From a virus, in the IMG/VR virus record IMGVR_UViG_3300030329_003320, positions 1 through 37,085 of that record: 37,085 nucleotides of DNA. One strand, written 5' to 3'. The notes beneath the pieces were generated by a model. It did no database searches, had not been told where the DNA came from, and saw only the letters and a list, made by a program, of their open reading frames with translations. Shown piece after piece: positions 31,961 through 37,085 of the stretch (the first letter of the stretch is position 1; the number at the start of each line of letters is the position of its first letter). Made by a program: the position numbers and the translations under genes.

Positions 31961-32287
31961 ATGGCAACAACATCATACAGAGCAAACGTGGGGCTGAACG
32001 CTAGTGCGGACTATAGCTCGACAGCACAAATAGACCTGCTTACGGAGTCGCAAAACTTCGTTGGAGCAGAAGGGGCAACGATCTACTGCTTCTCCACACA
32101 GGACGGGACGATGGACGTTAACTATATCGACCTCAATGGCAACTCAAGAAGCTTGCAGACAGAGACCGTCACCGCAAGCACTCTGAAGGTTTTAGACATA
32201 GGCTTTCGGGTTCCGAGTTTCGAGGTAAAATTTACTCCTGACGCAGCAACCCCCGGCACTGTGACAGTAGAGGCATACACTTACTAG
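31961..32287 (+). CDS. Small beta-rich virion-type protein
   Basis: 108 residues, beta-strand pattern throughout, low in Lys and rich in Thr, Ala and Ser, with no Cys except Tyr-Cys-Phe-Ser. It lies between the fibre gene and two paralogous fibre-tip genes. A structural role in the tail fibre or adhesion complex is inferred from position. AAAGGAAT precedes the start. Confidence 0.6.
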   Translation: MATTSYRANVGLNASADYSSTAQIDLLTESQNFVGAEGATIYCFSTQDGTMDVNYIDLNGNSRSLQTETVTASTLKVLDIGFRVPSFEVKFTPDAATPGTVTVEAYTY

Positions 32288-32296
32288 GAGAAAAAT

Positions 32297-32872
32297 ATGT
32301 CGGCAGACATAGTTCAAATCGGAAAGGTTCCGAAAATAATACCGCATGAAATTGAGCTAGGCACTGCCGAGACTCCTGTGTCGGGGAATATAAACAAACA
32401 GGTAACATTTGATCATCCCTTGTTGATAGGCAGGGGTTGGTCGAGCCTTTATTCCAATGCAGGGTCTCACGGAATACTAACCTTTGAAGACCCTAGTGGC
32501 GGATACCTTGCACTGACAAGAGGCTCTCCAACGTCCACTCATGACTTTAAAATCAGCACCCAAACAACGCAGAGGGGGCTAGCTATAGGGCTAGGTACTT
32601 TTGCTAACGATGTCTCTGTCGCGGGTTCAGGTTCCTTTGGTGATGCGTCTTGGAACCAAACATCTGCGCCAACGTATGGATTAACTGTTCAGGGTTCCAT
32701 CGGAATGGGAACGAATGTCGAATTTGCTCTTGGGGAAACTGTTATCGCTATCGCAAACGCATCCGTAGTCCCTAGCGGCACCCCGACAGGCGGGGGCGTG
32801 TTGTACGTCGAGAGTGGCGCACTAAAGTACGTTGGGTCTTCGGGAACAATAACAACATTGGCAAACGCATAA
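32297..32872 (+). CDS. Fibre-tip type protein, paralogue A
   Basis: 191 residues. The C-terminal 60 residues (Gly-Glu-Thr-Val then Gly-Gly-Gly-Val-Leu-Tyr-Val-Glu-Ser-Gly-Ala-Leu-Lys and Gly-Ser-Ser-Gly-Thr) closely match the next gene and resemble the ends of many tail-fibre proteins. The N-termini also match (Ala-Asp-Ile-Val-Gln/Thr). It likely forms a small trimeric fibre or tip. AGGAG precedes the start. Confidence 0.65.
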   Translation: MSADIVQIGKVPKIIPHEIELGTAETPVSGNINKQVTFDHPLLIGRGWSSLYSNAGSHGILTFEDPSGGYLALTRGSPTSTHDFKISTQTTQRGLAIGLGTFANDVSVAGSGSFGDASWNQTSAPTYGLTVQGSIGMGTNVEFALGETVIAIANASVVPSGTPTGGGVLYVESGALKYVGSSGTITTLANA

Positions 32873-32881
32873 GGAGAAGTA

Positions 32882-33463
32882 ATGGCAGCAGACATTGTAA
32901 CATTGGGCGATCTTCCAAGCACCTCGACGGGCTTGCTGACGCTGATAGCTGAAAAAGAAGGCATATCGGGAACCGAACACAGGAAGTCGTTCGCAATCGA
33001 AAATCCAATAACGAATGAAACGAACTTAGAGATCAATGCGTACTCGTACACAGGAACGGGCAACAGGCCGGGAGCAAGCATAGTGTTCCCGGAGAGTGGA
33101 TTCCTTTACGTTTACGGGAGTTCCGTTTCAGCGCAGCCCACTATGGTGCTAGACAACTATAATAGGCGAGTCGGAATACAGACATCCCCCGGCGTAAACA
33201 GGTTCAGTGTAGCGGGCAATGCCGCTATCGGAAGCTTCAGTTGGATGAATAACTCTGTTCCCGATGGCAGCATAGCAATAGAAAAGAACATCGGCATGGG
33301 AACTTATAGTGAGTTTGGAAGTGGGGAAACTGTTTTTGGCATGGCCAATGCAACGGTAGCCCCTTCCGTCACCCCATCGGGTGGAGGGGTGCTGTATGTG
33401 GAATCGGGTGCATTGAAATTCATAGGATCAAGTGGTACTGTGACAACAATAGCTAACGCATAA
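32882..33463 (+). CDS. Fibre-tip type protein, paralogue B
   Basis: 193 residues, paralogous to the gene just upstream: same start type, same Gly-Ala/Ser-Phe-Ser/Ala-Trp region, same ending (Gly-Gly-Val-Leu-Tyr-Val-Glu-Ser-Gly-Ala-Leu-Lys). The middle (about 20-100) differs far more than the ends. That suggests duplication followed by divergence of the exposed part. An identical AAGGAG leader precedes both paralogue B and the next gene. Confidence 0.65.
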   Translation: MAADIVTLGDLPSTSTGLLTLIAEKEGISGTEHRKSFAIENPITNETNLEINAYSYTGTGNRPGASIVFPESGFLYVYGSSVSAQPTMVLDNYNRRVGIQTSPGVNRFSVAGNAAIGSFSWMNNSVPDGSIAIEKNIGMGTYSEFGSGETVFGMANATVAPSVTPSGGGVLYVESGALKFIGSSGTVTTIANA

Positions 33464-33474
33464 GGAGAAAAACA

Positions 33475-33693
33475 ATGGCAAGAGAATTACACGTTAAACG
33501 GTTGGTTATCACCAAGCTCGACGGCGGGAAGAACCATGCCCACTTTGAGTATGACGTAAAGGATGGAGACCTTGGCAAGAGTGCTATGCACAACGAGTCG
33601 AACCTTGATCTCAGCAAGAGCGTAAACCAAATACTTGCTGACTTTGAAGGCTCTAAGGGAACAGAAGAAAACATTCCCTCTAAAAAGAAGTAG
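33475..33693 (+). CDS. Small hypothetical protein (72 aa)
   Basis: 72 residues, hydrophilic, with Leu-Val-Ile-Thr-Lys-Leu-Asp and a basic end (Ser-Lys-Lys-Lys). It has an AAGGAG site and lies between the fibre-tip genes and the lysis genes. Not recognised. Confidence 0.6.
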   Translation: MARELHVKRLVITKLDGGKNHAHFEYDVKDGDLGKSAMHNESNLDLSKSVNQILADFEGSKGTEENIPSKKK

Positions 33694-33700
33694 GTAGCCT

Positions 33701-33982
33701 ATGGGTAATGGAAAAGACTCTACTGAGTGGAAGGCATCAAAGCTAGGCATCATTGCGAGTATCGCCTTACCTGCGATTGCAACCGCATTAGAAGCATTGC
33801 AGAGTGGCGGTCACGTTGAGAACCCGCTTTTGGCCGCAGCCATATCTGCTGCACTCTCAGTGCTTACGGCATTGGGTTACGGTGCTTTCAGGACTGCGCT
33901 GAAGGTTAAGCAGGTAAGTTTGGAAAGGGACAAGCTTAAGGCTGCTGCTATCGCGGGAGTAGACGCACTAGAAAAAAAGTAG
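33701..33982 (+). CDS. Putative holin, two membrane segments
   Basis: 93 residues. Hydrophobic segments at about 15-32 and 42-63 are joined by a short polar turn, then a charged C-terminal helix (64-93). Size, two spans, polar tail and position just before the amidase fit a holin that forms lesions in the inner membrane. The stop TAG is immediately preceded by the slippery heptamer A AAA AAG (33973-33979). Start ATG 33701 is preceded by a weak purine-rich site. Confidence 0.65.
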   Translation: MGNGKDSTEWKASKLGIIASIALPAIATALEALQSGGHVENPLLAAAISAALSVLTALGYGAFRTALKVKQVSLERDKLKAAAIAGVDALEKK

Positions 33983-34200
33983 GTGCCGAACTCGCTCAGG
34001 CAAGGCTGCTTAAAGAGGGGTTTGGATGCACTTCTTTCTATACTTCTATCAATAGCAAGGCGCTTCGTGGAGCAGTCAAAAGCAGCCACAACATATCAAA
34101 GAGACTACAGCTTTTTGGTGAACTCTACGGAGAAGCAGAACTCAAAAGCTTTACCAATAACAGTTGGGGAGCAGTCGGAGGATTGCGCCTTGAATGGTGA
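33701..34200 (+). CDS. Possible frameshifted, extended holin (-1 at 33973-33979)
   Basis: The -1 frame entered at the A AAA AAG heptamer stays open for 73 codons (to the TGA at 34198-34200), giving 166 residues. That frame has no ATG or GTG and only one TTG near its end, so it cannot easily be translated alone. The extension is hydrophilic and helical (Gly-Ala-Glu-Leu-Ala-Gln-Ala-Arg-Leu-Leu-Lys at its start). GGGAG lies 14 bases upstream of the heptamer, as with dnaX stimulators. A miscounted A-run (7 versus 8) in the assembly is the main alternative. Confidence 0.45.
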
Positions 34201-34210
34201 TGATAAGCCA

Positions 34211-34828
34211 ATGGAACAAGAGCTAGAAGTAATAAACATCATAGATCGGTCTAGCGATGGACGGTACAGGAAGCTGATTAAGCCCGAAATGGTGGTCATC
34301 CACCGCATAGGGCCAAAGCTACATTGCGGAGTTAATAATTGTGCCTACTGCGATAGCGCAGATGCAAAGACTAACAGTGAACATAGCTTTGGACTCCATG
34401 TCAATAAATGGTTTCAATACCACCCTAAAATTGGACTCACAGGTGGTAACAATCCTTACCACTTTGTCGTGGGTCATGGCAAGACTTTTCAATGCCTACC
34501 GCTGAGAGAATGTGGGGTACACGCACGAAGATGGAACATCAAGAGCCTAGCCATTGCCGTGCAGGGCAACTTTGAACACGAACACCCAAGCACCTACCAA
34601 AAGTATGCCGTAGACCTCCTGAGCGCCGCGCTGTGCCGTTTTCAGGGGAAGGTTGATGTATGGGGTCATACTGAACTCTCAGAAGGCTCTAAGGACAGGC
34701 TAAAGCGTTGCCCCGGAACATATATGTATATGCACAATAGGCGAGAAAACATAAAAAGAATATATGCGGAACTAGCAAGCAGAGAACTGTCCGAAATACT
34801 TAGCGAATTAAACATAACAATCGAATAG
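34211..34828 (+). CDS. Endolysin, N-acetylmuramoyl-L-alanine amidase (Amidase_2 / T7-lysozyme type)
   Basis: 205 residues from the ATG at 34211. Zinc ligands are His31 (Val-Val-Ile-His-Arg-Ile-Gly), His153 (Val-Trp-Gly-His-Thr-Glu) and Cys167 (Lys-Arg-Cys-Pro-Gly). Lys165 occupies the place of the catalytic lysine of T7 lysozyme. Asn-Pro-Tyr-His-Phe-Val-Val at 81-87 also fits. It cuts the bond between muramic acid and the stem peptide. The frame is open back to a GTG at 33983, but those codons overlap the possible holin extension and show no domain. No signal peptide, so it needs the holin. Confidence 0.85.
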   Translation: MEQELEVINIIDRSSDGRYRKLIKPEMVVIHRIGPKLHCGVNNCAYCDSADAKTNSEHSFGLHVNKWFQYHPKIGLTGGNNPYHFVVGHGKTFQCLPLRECGVHARRWNIKSLAIAVQGNFEHEHPSTYQKYAVDLLSAALCRFQGKVDVWGHTELSEGSKDRLKRCPGTYMYMHNRRENIKRIYAELASRELSEILSELNITIE

Positions 34829-34864
34829 CTTGCGGTCTCATACCTTGCGGGTATAGATTAAGTC

Positions 34865-35245
34865 ATGCGTTTACTTGAAGAACTCAGGCGCAAGGGTGTG
34901 CGCCATCTTAATGTTGGTTGGGCTAAATTCACTTTATTATCAATGCCTTACATAGAGGTTGACGGGCATGAGCTAGACGGAGTTACTGACTTTAGCGAGT
35001 ATAGTATAACCCTTAGCGAGAAGCTCAATATTGACGCAAGCAAGCGCACCCTTTTGCATGAGATATGGCATTGCATTTTAGCGGGTATGTGGATGGAAGA
35101 CAGGGGGCCTGAGTATGGTGATGCAGCGGGCATGGTTCACATATCGAATGAAGACCTAGCGGAAAACATAACTAGGGGAACAATGCTGTTCAGGTCTCTG
35201 AACCCGCAATTATGGGAAGTGCTACTTAGTCCTCGTCCACAATAG
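34865..35245 (+). CDS. Small HExxH metallopeptidase-like protein
   Basis: 126 residues. His-Glu-Ile-Trp-His at 65-69 is a zinc-peptidase motif, with possible third ligand Glu96 or Glu100 in Asn-Glu-Asp-Leu-Ala-Glu-Asn. No signal peptide. It lies 36 bp after the amidase as the last rightward gene and overlaps the end of a leftward gene by 20 bp. Similar short phage proteins look like ImmA/IrrE-type or lysis-associated peptidases. A role in cutting a host regulator or peptidoglycan crosslinks is inferred only from motif and place. Confidence 0.65.
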   Translation: MRLLEELRRKGVRHLNVGWAKFTLLSMPYIEVDGHELDGVTDFSEYSITLSEKLNIDASKRTLLHEIWHCILAGMWMEDRGPEYGDAAGMVHISNEDLAENITRGTMLFRSLNPQLWEVLLSPRPQ

Positions 35246-35393
35246 GCACTGTAACGTCATCCCAAGTGTTCCTGATTAGCCCTTCTAGAATCATGGCCGC
35301 CTTGCTTAGGCTGAGTACAATCTCGTCTTGCCCATTGTACTTGGCATTCTTTATACGCTCTAAAAGCTCTTGCTTAATTTGTTCTAATGTCAT
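35226..35393 (-). CDS. Small hypothetical protein, end of the leftward block
   Basis: 55 residues from the ATG at 35393, which has an AGGTAGGA site and follows 3 bases after the stop of the preceding gene; an in-frame ATG at 35411 lies inside that gene. It is helical (Gln-Ile-Lys-Gln-Glu-Leu-Leu-Glu-Arg-Ile) with an acidic end (Ile-Val-Asp-Glu-Asp). The final gene of the leftward operon. Its 3' end overlaps the convergent peptidase gene by 20 bp. Not recognised. Confidence 0.55.
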   Translation of the reverse strand: MTLEQIKQELLERIKNAKYNGQDEIVLSLSKAAMILEGLIRNTWDDVTVPIVDED

Positions 35394-35395
35394 TC

Positions 35396-35785
35396 CTACC
35401 TCACATAGCAATCATATATCTTGCCGTCAACGGCAACGCTAACCACCCCGTCAACGCATTCGGCGTTTTCACCGTACCTTCTAGCGAAATACTCTAGGTA
35501 CTCACAGCCATTTATGCCCCTGTTTAGCTCAGGGTCATCAAGATGCCGCCTATTGTTAACATAGGCATCCTTCACTTGAGCATGAGTCCAACGCTGCATA
35601 CAGTCATCCGCACACTCCTCGACGGGGAGCGTCCGGTCTACTTTTCTGTGCGGGTCATTCTCCCTAGCACAATCAACGATGTTCCAACAATGACTCTCAC
35701 ACATGGTCTCCATTGGCGGGGAACCGAAGAACACACCGCAACCCGAAAGAAGAACAAGCAAGCCACTATTGCTCATTTTCGTCAT
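35396..35785 (-). CDS. Cysteine-rich putative lipoprotein
   Basis: 129 residues. The short hydrophobic N-terminus ends in Leu-Leu-Ser-Gly-Cys, a good lipobox with Cys16 as the modified residue. The following chain holds about nine further Cys (for example Cys-Glu-Ser-His-Cys, Cys-Ala-Asp-Asp-Cys), suggesting disulfides outside the cytoplasm. It is in the early block, not the lysis cassette, so a superinfection-exclusion lipoprotein is a reasonable guess, not proven. It may start at Met1 or Met4 and overlaps the preceding gene by 20 bp. Confidence 0.65.
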   Translation of the reverse strand: MTKMSNSGLLVLLSGCGVFFGSPPMETMCESHCWNIVDCARENDPHRKVDRTLPVEECADDCMQRWTHAQVKDAYVNNRRHLDDPELNRGINGCEYLEYFARRYGENAECVDGVVSVAVDGKIYDCYVR

Positions 35786-36149
35786 CGATAACGCCTTTCA
35801 GATATCCGGTATGAACAAAGAAGTTCCCCGCCAAGCAAAGAAAGTCCTCAAACCGCATGGTTACGGTGGCCTCTTCCCTGTCGTCTTTGCAAATGGCTAT
35901 GGGCATCCTGCGCTTTTCGTCTTCAGCACTAGCCTCGATAGCCTGTTTTAGCGCAGCTTTTATGTTGCATCTTTTGTGCCTTTTTGCCTCCACCCAAAAG
36001 CTAGGCATATCCACATCGGGCGCATCGCTACCGCAACGCGACTGCCCTGAGCCTCGCTTGATATTTAGCTCAGGCCAATGCTCGGAGAGTATTCGCGCCA
36101 ACTCCCGCTCAAAGTTATGCCCCTTCCGTCTGCTACGTAAGCCACTCAC
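35766..36149 (-). CDS. Holliday junction resolvase-like PD-(D/E)XK nuclease
   Basis: 127 residues. Arg-Arg-Lys-Gly-His-Asn-Phe-Glu-Arg-Glu at 7-16 supplies the first conserved Glu. Ser-Asp-Ala-Pro-Asp-Val with Pro-Ser-Phe-Trp-Val-Glu-Ala-Lys at about 41-56 supplies the Asp and Glu-X-Lys catalytic set. The small size and arrangement fit phage and archaeal junction resolvases or related small nucleases. It would resolve branched replication intermediates before packaging. It overlaps both neighbours by 4 and 20 bp. Confidence 0.7.
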   Translation of the reverse strand: MSGLRSRRKGHNFERELARILSEHWPELNIKRGSGQSRCGSDAPDVDMPSFWVEAKRHKRCNIKAALKQAIEASAEDEKRRMPIAICKDDREEATVTMRFEDFLCLAGNFFVHTGYLKGVIDDENEQ

Positions 36150-36391
36150 TCTTTTAGCCTATACACGGATGGCTCTACTTTATCGCCATAGCTCTTTATG
36201 ACCTCAACATCCTTACCCTCTACCAATGTTTTCACTGAGCTTTTTATAAGGCTGCCTGTCATGTGCAGGTGGTTGCAGAGTTCTTCGTGGGTCATAGGGC
36301 CATGCTCTGACAATGCCGCTGCTACGGATGCCACGTTTCTCCCATGAAAGTCCACGTACTTCAGGTACGCATCTATACTCTTCTGATTCAT
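36146..36391 (-). CDS. Winged-helix DNA-binding protein
   Basis: 81 residues from the ATG at 36391, which shares bases with the upstream stop (TAATG) after a GGAGG site; the open frame reaches 36433. The segment at about 30-60 (Met-Thr-His-Glu-Glu-Leu-Cys-Asn-His-Leu then Gly-Ser-Leu-Ile-Lys-Ser-Ser-Val-Lys-Thr-Leu) reads as a helix-turn-helix. A hairpin wing (Val-Glu-Val-Ile-Lys to Val-Tyr-Arg-Leu) follows. A transcription regulator of phage genes is likely. No ligand domain is visible. Confidence 0.65.
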   Translation of the reverse strand: MNQKSIDAYLKYVDFHGRNVASVAAALSEHGPMTHEELCNHLHMTGSLIKSSVKTLVEGKDVEVIKSYGDKVEPSVYRLKE

Positions 36392-36576
36392 TAGCACCAA
36401 TCCTCCGGTTGTCCACGTAAGTCTGATACACAACCTGTGTTCTTGTTTTCATAATGTAGCCCATCATTAGGTATGCTGTGAGCGCAACCGCTTCCGATAA
36501 ACATAAGCAACCCAAAAAACAGACAGATAACCACAACAACGAGTACATCTATTATGTCCTCCAATAATTTATTCAT
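36391..36576 (-). CDS. Small membrane protein or lipoprotein
   Basis: 61 residues. A strongly hydrophobic stretch at about 9-29 is followed by Gly-Ser-Gly-Cys-Ala, a borderline lipobox (Cys31), then a short polar part with two more Cys. It overlaps the preceding gene by 8 bp and the winged-helix gene by one base. Could be exclusion- or membrane-related. Not recognised. Confidence 0.55.
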   Translation of the reverse strand: MNKLLEDIIDVLVVVVICLFFGLLMFIGSGCAHSIPNDGLHYENKNTGCVSDLRGQPEDWC

Positions 36577-37054
36577 TTTCCCCCCTATTAAAAAATGCTT
36601 TTGGTGTTAAAAAACTACTCTCAATATCACAGGTCATCATCGGCTCTACGTCCGCCGCATCCCTTCTAGACTTAACCCTACCACCCATCTGCACTCGCCA
36701 ATCCACCTCTGAGACATTGCACATTAGCGTTTCGTTCTTCCACCGCACCACTAGCAGGAAAGGCTTTTGAGTTGCCCTGCATAACAGTAGCCCGTGGGTT
36801 ATCTTTAGCGCCGATATGGAAAACTCACTCTTGTCTGTGCTTTTCCCGCTTCTATTTTTCACCTCTACAAAGGCTAGAATATTTGCGCCGAACCATTGCC
36901 CTCCCGCTCTTTTCCTTATCATGGCGAAGTCTAGCCTATAGCTTATGGGAAGCTTGCAGAAGTCATACTTATCAGAAACGCCCAAGGCATCTAGCGCCGA
37001 CATTTCATTATCTCTGTCTGTTTTCGATTCAAAGTTTTTTCTAGGAGTCACCAT
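36569..37054 (-). CDS. PD-(D/E)XK-like nuclease
   Basis: 161 residues. Tyr-Arg-Leu-Asp-Phe-Ala-Met at about 39-45 and Ala-Phe-Val-Glu-Val-Lys-Asn-Arg at about 61-68 give the Asp and Glu-X-Lys pattern of a restriction-endonuclease-like core. This suits a small phage nuclease. The start at 37054 lies in the terminal repeat (also at 65), behind an AGAGGG site, so the gene is complete only when the circle is closed or at this end. DNA target unknown. Confidence 0.6.
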   Translation of the reverse strand: MVTPRKNFESKTDRDNEMSALDALGVSDKYDFCKLPISYRLDFAMIRKRAGGQWFGANILAFVEVKNRSGKSTDKSEFSISALKITHGLLLCRATQKPFLLVVRWKNETLMCNVSEVDWRVQMGGRVKSRRDAADVEPMMTCDIESSFLTPKAFFNRGENE

Positions 37055-37085
37055 GCACCCTCTACTTTCTTTTTCTTGGGTAGGT
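36990..37085. repeat. Terminal direct repeat, right copy (circular closure)
   Basis: Exact copy of bases 1-96. It contains the start codon (reverse strand, 37054) and ribosome binding site of the nuclease-like gene and the intergenic bases leading to the gene that ends at 105. Gene order and direction are continuous across the junction, which supports a circular map. Confidence 0.9.

Noticed and set aside
33983-34210. GTG start at 33983 for the amidase
   Set aside because: The extra 76 residues show no domain and overlap the open -1 frame of the holin. The amidase fold is complete from the ATG at 34211.
1-37085. CRISPR arrays, insertion sequences, integrase or att sites
   Set aside because: No regularly spaced repeats, transposase motifs or tyrosine/serine recombinase motifs were seen on either strand.

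Overview
The window is the essentially complete genome of a tailed double-stranded DNA phage (Caudoviricetes) of podovirus type. The first 96 bases (1-96) recur exactly as the last 96 (36990-37085), and one gene begins inside the repeat and continues on the far side. The contig therefore closes into a circle of about 36,989 bp, as expected for a circularly permuted, headful-packaged phage. No integrase or CI-like repressor was recognised, and there is no phage DNA or RNA polymerase, so it appears to use host polymerases. The host cannot be named from the sequence. The promoter signals suggest a bacterium with sigma-54 (RpoN).

There are two opposing gene blocks. The leftward block starts near 7923, runs down to position 1 and continues through the circle junction from 37054 to 35226. 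It carries DNA metabolism and early genes: a split DUF7227-like protein pair, many small hypotheticals, a DnaD-like replication protein with a very AT-rich internal tract, a membrane peptide, a Cas4/RecB-like exonuclease, a Sak4-like RecA-fold ATPase, an SSB-type protein, a DUF6475-like protein, two more nuclease-fold proteins, a winged-helix protein and two candidate membrane-anchored or lipoproteins. The rightward block runs from 8531 to 35245. It holds small genes and a GNAT acetyltransferase, then terminase, portal, scaffold, capsid, head-tail adaptor, tail nozzle, three ejection-type proteins, fibre genes and a lysis cassette (holin, amidase, HExxH peptidase). The blocks converge tail to tail with a 20-bp overlap at 35226-35245.

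The most unusual region is the roughly 600-bp divergent control region (7924-8530). It has no convincing gene. It contains ten perfect GG-N10-GC elements of the form TTGGCAY-N5-TTGCA, plus one near match, on both strands. This is the -24/-12 signature of sigma-54 promoters. A further perfect copy (6807-6823) precedes the leftward gene starting at 6770. The two copies nearest leftward genes lie at the same distance from the start codon. No sigma-54 activator gene was recognised in the phage.

Other notable features are: a dnaX-type slippery heptamer (A AAA AAG) directly before the holin stop codon, followed by a 73-codon open -1 frame with no usable start of its own except one TTG near its end; a non-coding stretch (5114-5309) with four stem-loops upstream of the replication gene; a family protein that is normally one chain but is encoded here as two coupled genes; and two tandem paralogous fibre-tip proteins. 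Several short genes (5606-5785, 8531-8689, 10096-10257, 17965-18108) were found by reading coupled start signals. Function calls rest on motif recognition and gene order, without database searches.
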